From Lujinxingia litoralis (GTDB taxonomy: Bacteria; Myxococcota_A; Bradymonadia; Bradymonadales; Bradymonadaceae), in NCBI RefSeq assembly GCF_003260125.1, contig NZ_QHKO01000002.1:565378-629377 (forward strand): a stretch of 64,000 nucleotides of DNA. Reading direction: 5' to 3'. Shown here piece after piece: positions 1 to 7,776 of this stretch. The notes under the pieces are model-generated. The model was not told the DNA's origin and ran no database searches. It saw nothing but the letters and a program-made list of their open reading frames with translations. Within the stretch, counting starts at the first letter, position 1. Each line of letters opens with the position of its first letter. A program made the translations under genes and the position numbers.

Positions 1-3
1 GCA

Positions 4-1971
4 GTGTGCGGTGAGGTAGGTGTGCGGTGGTTGAGCCGCGGAGGGCGCCTGAATAGATGGTGGATCGGGGTAGGGGTGATGCTGGCGATGCTGGCCCCCG
101 GGAGTGCTTCGCAGGCCGAAGAGGGGCTGGTGGCGGAGCCGGCAGAACCCGGGGATATGGCGATCCGGGAGGGCGAGGCGGCGCCGGGTGCAGAAGGGAC
201 CCAGCTTTTTGTGTCGGTGCGGGATCGTCAGCGCGAGCCGGGGTGGGCGGCGCGCACCTGCGGGGCCCTGCAGACGAGTGTGGCCGCGGAGTGTCTGGCG
301 TTGCCGCAACGACAGCTTATTAAGATGGATCGGGGGGTGAGGTTGGCGCGGCGTTCGGGGCGCTACCGCTATCACGTGCGTTTGGAACGTCTGGAAGACG
401 GGGCGCTGAGTGTGGAGGTGTTGGACTGGGCCCTGTATGAGCGCGATGAGCCGGTGGTGTTTGAGGCGATGCGTCTGCCGGGGGAGGGTGGCGAGCTGGG
501 ATGGGTAGAGCGCACCCTGTACGACCATGTACTGCAGAGCCCGGTGGAGGAGCCCCGGGGAGCTTCGCCCCGTTACGGGCGAGCGACGCTGGAGGTTGGC
601 GCGGCGCTGGGGGTTGGTACGGCCTGGTATTGGTTGAACACCGATATTAACGCGACGGATTGGGATTACACGCTGTCTACGCAGGTGGAACGCCATCGCA
701 GCTTTGCAGGCTGGAGGATGGATTCCAACGAGATGTACCTGAACTCGCCGCTGCATCCGGTGGCGGGAGGCGTGTACTACACGCTGGCACGGGCCAATGA
801 CCTGCCGCTGTGGGAGTCGTTTGTGGCCGCGATGCTGGCGACACTGATCTGGGAGGTCGCGGTTGAGTATAAGGAGATCGTCAGTCTCAACGATCTGGTG
901 TTGACCGGCGTGGCCGGGGTGCCGTTGGGGGAGGCATACTACCAGCTGGGGCATTATTTCAGGCGCAGTTCGGCGACGCCCGTCAATCGGGCGTTGGCCT
1001 GGGTGTTTGGGGCGCCCTCACAGTTTCATGACTGGGCTGATGGACGAGGTGTATCGCCTTCGGGAGAACTCGACGCGATGGGGTGGCCGAGTGATTCGTG
1101 GCGGCGGTTTCGGTTGCGCCTGGGGGCGGGAGCCGCCACGCCGCGGGCCCGCTGGGAGGGGGGAACGCCGGAGGGGGCGCGTCAGGATGTGCACCTGGAG
1201 GCGGGTTCGGAGCTGGTGTTTTTGCCGGGCTATCGGAGTGCCGGGCGGCAGTTCGGCTGGGAGGTGGGGACCCTGGCGACCCGGTTGCGAGGGGAGTTTG
1301 CCGGGGGGACGGCCGGAGTGCATCGATGGGGATTTGAGGGGGGCGTGGATCTGGCCGGGTGGTATGGGCAGTCGATGTTGCGTGGTGAAGATGGCGGGCG
1401 CGGGCTGGGCGCGTTTCTGGGCACCGGGATGGGGTTTCGTCACGAGGAGCATGTTTATGGAGACGAACTCGATCGTTTTGGGATGATGCATCTTCCCGGG
1501 GTTGTCGCCGAGCACTGGGGCGCGCGTGGGCGGGTGGGGTGGCGGCTGCGCTATGGGATCTCGCCGGATTTTTCGGCGATCGATTCGCGCGTGCTGCCGG
1601 AGTATGCGCCGGATGGCAACATGGAGGGACAACGCGGGTCGTTGGCCGAGGGTTACTATTTTGGGTGGGGACTGACTCAGGAGCTGGGCCTGGAGTTGGA
1701 TATTGCCCGGGTCCATGTTCGGGCGGATTGGCGGCAGCATCGGGTCTGGTCGATTCAGGGCGTCGATCGGTTGCAGGAGTCGATCGAGGATGAGCTTGAA
1801 CTCTACGACAGGGTTGATGTGGGGCGGTTGGAGCTGATGAGTTCGTGGCCTGTGGAGCGTGTGCGCCTGGGGACGGTGTTGGAGCGGCGTGGGCGCCTGG
1901 GGAGGATTGATGATCGGGAGCGTCGGGTGCAGGAGTGGCGGGGGATGTGGATGTTTGAGCTGGTGTACTAA
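4..1971 (+). CDS. DUF3943 family envelope protein
   Basis: The protein has a hydrophobic segment near residues 19-35 followed by a small-residue stretch (SASQAEE), which looks like a signal peptide, so export is likely. The middle part (about residues 235-330) matches the DUF3943 pattern: a conserved HP near the start, a WESF motif, WE in the next helix, a SLNDL motif, LGEAYY, and a closing NRALAWVFGAP. The C-terminal half is rich in aromatic residues in alternating patterns, as in beta-barrel or surface proteins; this part is inference. The frame is open to the window edge, so the start is uncertain: GTG at 4, GTG at 22, TTG at 31, or a codon upstream of the window. The function of DUF3943 is not known to me. 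Confidence 0.7.
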   Translation: MCGEVGVRWLSRGGRLNRWWIGVGVMLAMLAPGSASQAEEGLVAEPAEPGDMAIREGEAAPGAEGTQLFVSVRDRQREPGWAARTCGALQTSVAAECLALPQRQLIKMDRGVRLARRSGRYRYHVRLERLEDGALSVEVLDWALYERDEPVVFEAMRLPGEGGELGWVERTLYDHVLQSPVEEPRGASPRYGRATLEVGAALGVGTAWYWLNTDINATDWDYTLSTQVERHRSFAGWRMDSNEMYLNSPLHPVAGGVYYTLARANDLPLWESFVAAMLATLIWEVAVEYKEIVSLNDLVLTGVAGVPLGEAYYQLGHYFRRSSATPVNRALAWVFGAPSQFHDWADGRGVSPSGELDAMGWPSDSWRRFRLRLGAGAATPRARWEGGTPEGARQDVHLEAGSELVFLPGYRSAGRQFGWEVGTLATRLRGEFAGGTAGVHRWGFEGGVDLAGWYGQSMLRGEDGGRGLGAFLGTGMGFRHEEHVYGDELDRFGMMHLPGVVAEHWGARGRVGWRLRYGISPDFSAIDSRVLPEYAPDGNMEGQRGSLAEGYYFGWGLTQELGLELDIARVHVRADWRQHRVWSIQGVDRLQESIEDELELYDRVDVGRLELMSSWPVERVRLGTVLERRGRLGRIDDRERRVQEWRGMWMFELVY

Positions 1972-2129
1972 GCGGGAGGAGGGTGCCAGGCGTTCGCACG
2001 TGTGAGGGAGCTGCCGCCGGGTGCCAGGCATTCGCACGTTTGAGGCGTCCGTTGTTCGACAGTCCCGGGTGGGGTGCTCAGGTTTAGAGCCGGGAAGATC
2101 CGCGACAACCTGGGGAGAAGGGGGAGACG
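1972..2129. repeat. Intergenic gap with two dispersed-repeat copies
   Basis: Two copies of the GGTGCCAGG-type repeat lie at about 1983 and 2020 in the same orientation. Each continues into a YTTCGCAC-like tail, and they are about 37 bases apart. No gene is seen. A purine-rich stretch (GGGGAGAAGGGGGAGA) just before 2130 probably serves as ribosome binding site for the next gene. Confidence 0.7.
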
Positions 2130-3101
2130 ATGGAGCGTCTGGGGGGACGGCTGCTACTCGTGTGGCTGGGGCTGATGTGGGCAAGTGCGAGCGGGTGGGG
2201 GTGCAGCACAAAGGCGCAGGCGGAGGAGGCGCAGAGCGGCCCCTACTGGGTGCAGTCGGTGCAGGTGCTGGAGGAGGTAAGCGGGGAGGTCGCGCAGCGA
2301 CCGGGGTGGGTGCCGGAGGCGCAGCGGGTGGAGGAGTGGTGGTTGCGAGCGTTGCGCGAGAGCGAGCAGGGGTTAAGCGGACAGGGGGGAGTCAAGGGAT
2401 TGAAGAGTCAGGTGCGCTACCAGGTGCGTCTGGCGCAGGCGTTGGAAGGGTCGGTGCTGGTGGTGCGGGTGGAGGGGCAAGCCGAGCCGGCGGTGAGCCG
2501 CGAGAGGGAAGAGGCGGTGTCGATGCGGGCGCAGCATGTGGTGCGGCATCCGCTGGTCAGTGATCGGCCGCCGGAGGCGTTGTTGGGAGCGCTGGGGCGT
2601 ACGCTCTTGCGTCGGGGAGTTGAGGAGGTGATGGCGGGGTTAAGGGCACAGGCGCGGGTCTATCAGGCGTCGGCCGGCGAGCTTGGGAAGTGGTGCGCGG
2701 ATGACGGAGCGGAGGCCAGTGCACGGCTACTGGCGGTGCAGCGTGTGGTGGCGGGGGCGGTGATGCAGGCCGAGGAGGCGTTGGCGGAGGCGGCGCGGGG
2801 AAGCGATGAGGAGGTGGCTTTTGCGGCGGCCGAGGCGTTATGGGAGCTGGAGTCGCGCGGGGCGGCGCGGGCCTTGACGGAGTTAGCCGAGCGGATGAGT
2901 CGGGAGCAGCGCTATGATGACTTGATCGGTCTGTTGCCCCGACTTGCGACATTGTCGACGCCCTGGGTGGCGGTGTATCTGGAGACGCTGGCCGAGGCGC
3001 ATGATGTGGCCCGGGTTCGGGAGCAGGCCCGGCAGGCGTTGGAAGTTCGGCGAGAGCAGGTCCAGGCCGATGCGACGCCGAAGACGGGAGAGGATGGGTG
3101 A
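2130..3101 (+). CDS. Exported protein or lipoprotein of unknown function
   Basis: The N-terminus is a clear export signal: a charged start, a hydrophobic core (about residues 7-20), then SGWGC, an imperfect lipobox. An alternative signal peptidase I site follows at AQA-EE. The mature part is helical and rich in Ala, Glu and Arg. The last 120 residues show short repeated helices with LWELESRGAARALTEL-like patterns that resemble HEAT repeats, though I cannot assign a family. The stop overlaps the start of the crotonase gene by eight bases, so the two genes are probably translationally coupled. I do not recognise a specific function. Confidence 0.6.
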   Translation: MERLGGRLLLVWLGLMWASASGWGCSTKAQAEEAQSGPYWVQSVQVLEEVSGEVAQRPGWVPEAQRVEEWWLRALRESEQGLSGQGGVKGLKSQVRYQVRLAQALEGSVLVVRVEGQAEPAVSREREEAVSMRAQHVVRHPLVSDRPPEALLGALGRTLLRRGVEEVMAGLRAQARVYQASAGELGKWCADDGAEASARLLAVQRVVAGAVMQAEEALAEAARGSDEEVAFAAAEALWELESRGAARALTELAERMSREQRYDDLIGLLPRLATLSTPWVAVYLETLAEAHDVARVREQARQALEVRREQVQADATPKTGEDG

Positions 3102-3888
3102 CGAGGTGAGTTCGATGGTGGTGCGATGCGAGGAGCGGGCAGACGGTGCGGTGTGGTGGGTGGAGATCGCCCGCGAGGAGCGTTTGAACGCGGTCAATTT
3201 TGAGGTGATGGAGGCGTTGGAGACGCTGCTGGATCGGGCTGAGCGCTGTGCAACGTTGAGGGTTCTGGTGGTCGGCGGGTCTGGGCGGGCGTTTGCGTCG
3301 GGAGGGGATCTTCAGGCGTTCGCCGACCTTCGGACGCGTGAGGATGCCGAGGCGATGTCGGGACGGATGCGTCGGATTCTGGAGCGCCTGGAGGCGTTGG
3401 CGTGCTGGACCGTGGCCCGGGTCAATGGCGACGCCTACGGCGGCGGGGTGGAGTTGATGTTGGCCTTTGATCTGTGTGTGGTGGCGGCCGGGGCGCAGCT
3501 GGGGCTGACGCAGGGAAGGTTCGCGTTGACGCCGGGGTGGGGCGGGTTGACGAGGCTGGTTGAGAAGGTGGGGCGACATCGCGCGCTGCAGTGGTTGGGG
3601 CTGGCCGCGGTGGTCGGGGCTGAAGAGGCCCAGCGCTGCGGGCTGGTGGAGGAAGTCGTTCCGAATGAGGCGTTGGATGCGCGGGTGATGGCGTTGGCCG
3701 AGAGCTTTCTGGAGAGCGACCCGGCGGTATGGCGAGCGCTGAAGGTAGGGGCCGGGCGGGCGGCGCGTCAGGAGCGCGAGCGCGCGATGGCGGGAGAGTT
3801 CGAGGCGTTTTGCGATCTCTGGGCGGCGGAAGCGCACTGGGAGCGGGTGGAGCGCTTTATGGCGCGGAAGAAGAAAGAGCGAGTGTAA
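3094..3888 (+). CDS. Enoyl-CoA hydratase/isomerase (crotonase) family protein
   Basis: A 264-residue protein of typical crotonase length. The fold signature is visible: an early R-x-x-x-x-NAVNFEVM segment, the oxyanion-hole stretch AFASGGDL, and GDAYGGGVELMLAFDL, which carries the first catalytic glutamate of enoyl-CoA hydratases. The position of the second catalytic glutamate (before TPGWGGLTRL) appears to be Gln in LGLTQGRFAL, so classic hydratase activity is doubtful. An isomerase, decarboxylase or other acyl-CoA reaction is possible. The ATG at 3094 follows a GGGAGAGG stretch and lies inside the end of the preceding gene; the open frame extends farther upstream, but the family alignment begins here. 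Cytoplasmic. Confidence 0.85.
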   Translation: MGDEVSSMVVRCEERADGAVWWVEIAREERLNAVNFEVMEALETLLDRAERCATLRVLVVGGSGRAFASGGDLQAFADLRTREDAEAMSGRMRRILERLEALACWTVARVNGDAYGGGVELMLAFDLCVVAAGAQLGLTQGRFALTPGWGGLTRLVEKVGRHRALQWLGLAAVVGAEEAQRCGLVEEVVPNEALDARVMALAESFLESDPAVWRALKVGAGRAARQERERAMAGEFEAFCDLWAAEAHWERVERFMARKKKERV

Positions 3889-4302
3889 GGGGGGCGGGGA
3901 GCTTGATCGGGTGCCAGGCGAGCGAGCGGGGGGGATCGGGAGGCACTCGGAGGAGTTCTGGTGCCAGCCGAGCGAACTTTGTTCCGGTGCCGTGTTCCGG
4001 TGCCAGGTGAGCGAGCGGGGGGGAATCGGGAGGCACCGGGAGGAGTCCTAGGACCATGTTCGGTCGTGTGCTCCGGGGGCAGGTGCCTGGCGTTCGAGTA
4101 TGGCGATGTGGTCACGCGGGAGTAGGAACGCAGCCGAGTTCTGGTGCCAGGCGAGCGAACCGTGTTCCGGTGCCAGGCAAGCGAACCGGGGCGCAGCGGA
4201 GAGAATCCAGGCGCAAATCTGGCTTCCAGGGGAGTTCCGTGGGATGGGTGGGAAGCCTGGTCCGGGTGCCAGGCGTTCGAACGCGCGTGAGTTGGTGTGG
4301 GT
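3889..4302. repeat. Intergenic cluster of dispersed repeats
   Basis: This 400-base gap holds at least six forward copies of the GGTGCCAGG(C/T)GAGCGA repeat (about 3910, 3999, 4143, 4171 and 4266, with variants near 3961 and 4083). Two copies share flanking text (GGGGG-ATCGGGAGGCAC at about 3929 and 4022), so part of the cluster grew by local duplication. No convincing gene, promoter or terminator is seen. Confidence 0.7.
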
Positions 4303-4980
4303 ATGGCGAGCAAGGCGGAGAGGATGTTGCAGCAGGGTACACCTTTTGTGGTGCTGGAAGGGTTGGATGGCGCAGGGACGACGACGCAGAGTGCGGCGCT
4401 GGCCGCGCGGTTGCGGGCCGAGGGGTGGGAGGTTTCGACGAGTTGCGAACCTTCGGAGGGGCCGATCGGCACGCTGATCCGGCAGATGCTCACCGGTCGC
4501 GTGGTGGTGCCCGGTGAGGATGGGGCGCGTCCGGTGGGGCGAGAGACGTTGGCGCTGCTTTTTGCGGCGGACAGGCTCGATCATATCGAGGCGCAGATCG
4601 AGCCGGCACTACGGGCCGGGAAGGTCGCGATTTCGGATCGCTACTACCACTCCAGTCTGGTCTATCAGGGCGATATCGACGGGGAAGAGCGAGTCGACTA
4701 CGGATGGGTGCGCGAGCTCAACTCAAGAGCGCGGGTGCCGGATGTGACGATTTTTCTGGAGGCGCCGGTGGAGCTGTGTATGTCACGGCTTTCGGGGCGT
4801 GGAAGTCGCGATCTCTATGAGACGCGCGAAAAGCTCGCACGCCTGGAGCGGCGCTACGATGAGGTGTTGACCATGCTTTCGGCTGAGGGGCAGCCGATTG
4901 TGCGGCTGGATGCGGGGCTGGAGCGGGAGGAGATCTCCGAGGCTATCTGGACAGTGGTGCAGTCGCATCTTCCCGGTTGA
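4303..4980 (+). CDS. tmk: Thymidylate kinase with variant P-loop
   Basis: dTMP kinase makes dTDP for DNA synthesis in the cytoplasm. Family features are visible: an N-terminal nucleotide-binding loop, the DRYYHSSLVYQGD motif (the DR(Y/F) motif followed by the dTMP-contacting region), and a LID-like segment GRGSRDLYETREKL. The length (about 225 residues) is normal. The P-loop reads EGLDGAGTTTQ, so the usual lysine of GxGK(T/S) is replaced by threonine. Several starts are possible: GTG 4297, ATG 4303, or ATG 4324, which has a GGCGGAGAGG stretch directly before it. The 3' end of the gene is part of a direct duplication that continues downstream. Confidence 0.85.
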   Translation: MASKAERMLQQGTPFVVLEGLDGAGTTTQSAALAARLRAEGWEVSTSCEPSEGPIGTLIRQMLTGRVVVPGEDGARPVGRETLALLFAADRLDHIEAQIEPALRAGKVAISDRYYHSSLVYQGDIDGEERVDYGWVRELNSRARVPDVTIFLEAPVELCMSRLSGRGSRDLYETREKLARLERRYDEVLTMLSAEGQPIVRLDAGLEREEISEAIWTVVQSHLPG

Positions 4981-5303
4981 GGGGCGGAGATGAAGTCACT
5001 CCGTGCCTGATCGGTGGCCTGGCACCTGTGCGCAGATACGAACGGTAGCCTGGCACCTGTGCACATCGTTTGCGAAGCATGGTGTTGTACCAGGGTAGCG
5101 TCCGAACACCAGGCACCGGTTCAGGGGGACAACGGTGCGGATGTGTCTTCTCGGTTGAGGGGGCGGAGATGAAGTCACTCCGTGCCTGATCGGTGGTCTG
5201 GCACCCGTGTGCAGATACGAACGGTGGCCTGGAACCCGGGCGCATCGTTTGCGACGCGTAGTGTTGTGCCAGGGTAGCGTACGAACACCTGGCACCGGCT
5301 CAG
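4968..5303. repeat. Direct duplication of about 160 bp including the tmk 3' end
   Basis: Copy one begins at about 4968, inside the last codons of tmk, and ends near 5124. Copy two begins at about 5146 and ends near 5303, an offset of 178 bases at the start. Both contain the GCGGAGATGAAGTCACTCCG block and three repeat cores in the CCTGGCACC orientation, with a GTTGTRCCAGGGTAGCGT block before the last one. The copies differ by scattered substitutions, so the duplication is not brand new. The gap has no gene; it separates tmk from the convergent glycosyltransferase. Confidence 0.85.
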
Positions 5304-6473
5304 TTACGCCGTGTGGGTTTGTGTCGCCATTGTCTTTTCATACACCCGCAGGGTTTCGTCGGCGGTTTTGTCCCAGCAAAACGTGCGGGCGCGGGCCAGG
5401 CTTCGTTCTCCGAGGTTTCTGGCGAGGGGAGGCGCGGTGAGCAGGCGCTGGAGCAGGCGAGCGAGATCGTCGGGGCTGTGGGGATGAAAAAGCAGCGCGG
5501 CCTCGCCGGCGATGGAACGCATGGGCTCCAGGTCGGAGACCAGGGTGGGGCGGCCCATGGCCATGGCCTCCAGGATGGGCAGGCCAAATCCTTCGACAAG
5601 TGAGGGAAAGACAAACGCGGTGGCGCGGCCCAGGAGGGCACGTAGCTGGTCGTCGTCGATCAGGCCGGTCAGGTGGATATGCTCGCTTACCTGGCTGGGG
5701 CCAATGTGTGCGGAGAGTCCCTCGCAGTCGCCGATGAGGACGAGCTGAGGCTGCGGGGTGTGGCGTGGCAGGCGGGCGAAGGCGTCGATGAGGGTGTGGA
5801 GATTTTTGTAGGGCTTGTGGTTGCCGATGGCCACAAAGAAGGGAGGGGCTTCGGGCTGACCGAGCCAGCGAAGTGGGCCGGTGATGGGGGGCGGAGCGTC
5901 GAAGAAGCGCGGGTCGACGCCGTGGTGGATCACGGGGACCGGGATCTGATGGCGGCCCAGAAGTTGATGGGCGCGTTCGGCGGTAGGGCGGCTGATGGCG
6001 ATGACGGCGTCGCTGGCGCGCAGCGCGTGAGGGATGGCGGCCCGGGCAAAGGTCTGGATGGAACGAGCCTTGAGCCAGGTGGGCTGAGAGGCGTCCGGAT
6101 GATCCAGCCAGACCAGGTCGTGGAGGGTGGTGACGATACGGGCCTGCGGCATCACCCGGTGGGCGTAGCGGGGCAAGATATGAAAGAGGCTGTGGTAGAG
6201 CTCGGGCTGGCCGAGCTGGCGTACAGCGTCTTCGAGGGCGCGATGGCCGATGAGGTGGTTTTTGAGGTTGTCGGGGGGGCACTCGCTGGTGACCTGGGGC
6301 AACGCGAGTTCGGGGTGCAGGGGCGCGGTATGCGAGGGGTGGCGCAGTAGCGTTAGCTCGTGACCGGCCTGGATTGCGCGCGGTGCCAGGTGAGCGATCA
6401 GGGCTCGAGCGTAGCGGCCTACACCGGTGGGGTTGGCGCTCAGGCAGCGGGCGTCGATGAGAATACGGGCCAT
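5304..6473 (-). CDS. Glycosyltransferase, GT4 (group 1) family
   Basis: A 389-residue GT-B glycosyltransferase. The N-terminal signature LIDARCLSANPTGVGRYARA, a central HHGVDPRFF loop, and the C-terminal FPSLVEGFGLPILEAMAMG with the E-x7-E donor-binding motif are typical of GT4 enzymes that add mannose-like sugars to envelope polysaccharides; sugar and acceptor cannot be told from sequence. The ATG at 6473 has GGGAG eight bases upstream. Only three bases separate it from the end of the upstream glycosyltransferase, so the pair is an operon. Around 6380 the coding strand carries a dispersed-repeat copy read as AHLAPR. Confidence 0.9.
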   Translation of the reverse strand: MARILIDARCLSANPTGVGRYARALIAHLAPRAIQAGHELTLLRHPSHTAPLHPELALPQVTSECPPDNLKNHLIGHRALEDAVRQLGQPELYHSLFHILPRYAHRVMPQARIVTTLHDLVWLDHPDASQPTWLKARSIQTFARAAIPHALRASDAVIAISRPTAERAHQLLGRHQIPVPVIHHGVDPRFFDAPPPITGPLRWLGQPEAPPFFVAIGNHKPYKNLHTLIDAFARLPRHTPQPQLVLIGDCEGLSAHIGPSQVSEHIHLTGLIDDDQLRALLGRATAFVFPSLVEGFGLPILEAMAMGRPTLVSDLEPMRSIAGEAALLFHPHSPDDLARLLQRLLTAPPLARNLGERSLARARTFCWDKTADETLRVYEKTMATQTHTA

Positions 6474-6476
6474 CGG

Positions 6477-7670
6477 TCAGGCTCCCGGCGAGGGGGTGGG
6501 GTCGTGGTTCAGGCCGAGTACGCGGCGGTAGGCCGCGAGGGCCGAGGCGGCGCAGGCGCGCCAGGTGAAGGTTGCCGCTCGCTGGCGGCCTCGGTGGCTT
6601 AAATCCGTGGCGAGTTGAGGGTCGTCGCGGAGTTGGCGCAGGGCATTGGCGATGGCGTGTGTGTCATGGGGGTCGACCATCAGCGCGCCGCCCTGACAGA
6701 CTTCGGCCGGCGCGCCCTGATTGGAGGTGATGACCGGCGCGCCACAGGCCATGGCCTCGAGTGCCGGCAGGCCGAATCCCTCGTAGAAGGAGGGAAAGAG
6801 GAAGGCCATCGCCGTGCTGTAAAGCGCGCGCAGCTCGTTGCTGGAGACGTAGCCAATGCGAATGACACGCGACCCCAGGCGAGGATCGGCCAGGAGCTGA
6901 CCGAGCTCTTGATTTGAACTCTCGTCGAGGCGTCGCACCAGCACAAAGTAGATGGTCGGGTCGTCGGCAAAGGCTTCGATAAAGGCCCGCAGCGCCCCGG
7001 GGTGATTTTTGTATGGCGAGCCCTGGCCAACGACGAGGACAAAGCGAGAGCGGGGTGCCAGCCAGCGGCCCAGGAGAGGCCAGGCCTGTGGGGCGGGCAT
7101 AGGGGAAAAGAAGGGATCGAGACCGTTGTAGGTCACGCTGACGCGGCTTTGCATCGCGGGGAAATGCTCTTCGATGGCCCGGCGCGAGGTGTGGGAGACG
7201 GTCAGGATGTGGTCGGCGCGGGCTACCGAGCGTGGAATAAAGGTTTGATAAAAGGTGCCGGTGACCAGCTTTCGCCACCACACGTCGGTGCAGTAGTCCG
7301 GGTTGAGCAGCCACATGATATCGTGGAGGGTGAAGAGCGCGGGCACCGGCAGCTGGCCGGGTAAGATGTTAAAGGGGGAGTGAAAGAGATCAACGTCGCG
7401 AAAGTCGATGGTGCGCGGCAGCAGCAGTCGTGTGGAAAATGAATTGGGGGCGGCGGCAAACGTCTGGCACCTGACCCGGGGGTGGTCGACCGGGACCGGG
7501 TTGTCAGGGTGGGTCAGCAGGCGCAGGCGCAAGCTCTCGTCGAGCTGGAGAAGCTCGAGGATGAGGTTGTATGTGTAGCGCCCGATACCGCTGTGGCGCC
7601 CGTTCAAGTAACGGGCATCCAGCATAATGCAGGCATCGGTGGGGGCGGAAGATGTGGTTTTTTGGGTCAT
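6477..7670 (-). CDS. Glycosyltransferase, GT4 (group 1) family
   Basis: A second GT4 enzyme (397 residues) with the same plan as its downstream neighbour: MLDARYLNGRHSGIGRYTYN at the N-terminus, YNGLDPFF in the middle, VVGQGSPYKNH at the start of the second Rossmann half, and FPSFYEGFGLPALEAMACG with the E-x7-E motif. I chose ATG 7670 (MTQKTTSS); an in-frame GTG at 7691 would add seven residues. The gene is divergent from the RND exporter, with about 106 bases between starts. It likely works with its partner in polysaccharide or glycolipid assembly on the cytoplasmic face. Confidence 0.9.
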   Translation of the reverse strand: MTQKTTSSAPTDACIMLDARYLNGRHSGIGRYTYNLILELLQLDESLRLRLLTHPDNPVPVDHPRVRCQTFAAAPNSFSTRLLLPRTIDFRDVDLFHSPFNILPGQLPVPALFTLHDIMWLLNPDYCTDVWWRKLVTGTFYQTFIPRSVARADHILTVSHTSRRAIEEHFPAMQSRVSVTYNGLDPFFSPMPAPQAWPLLGRWLAPRSRFVLVVGQGSPYKNHPGALRAFIEAFADDPTIYFVLVRRLDESSNQELGQLLADPRLGSRVIRIGYVSSNELRALYSTAMAFLFPSFYEGFGLPALEAMACGAPVITSNQGAPAEVCQGGALMVDPHDTHAIANALRQLRDDPQLATDLSHRGRQRAATFTWRACAASALAAYRRVLGLNHDPTPSPGA

Positions 7671-7776
7671 GGTGCGATACTCCGGGAGCACTCATAGCAC
7701 GAAGCCTGTTAAGGGCAAGGCGGCCGTGAGGCGTCGGCGGGTGAGCGCGTTGGAGACGATGGTTGGAGAGGCAATA

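Noticed and set aside
983..2211. Minus-strand open frames opposite the first gene
   Set aside because: Pro/Arg/His-rich shadow translations in a GC-rich region with no ribosome binding site or motif.
5304..6350. Plus-strand open frames inside the glycosyltransferase region
   Set aside because: They mirror the glycosyltransferase gene, whose GT4 motifs are clear.
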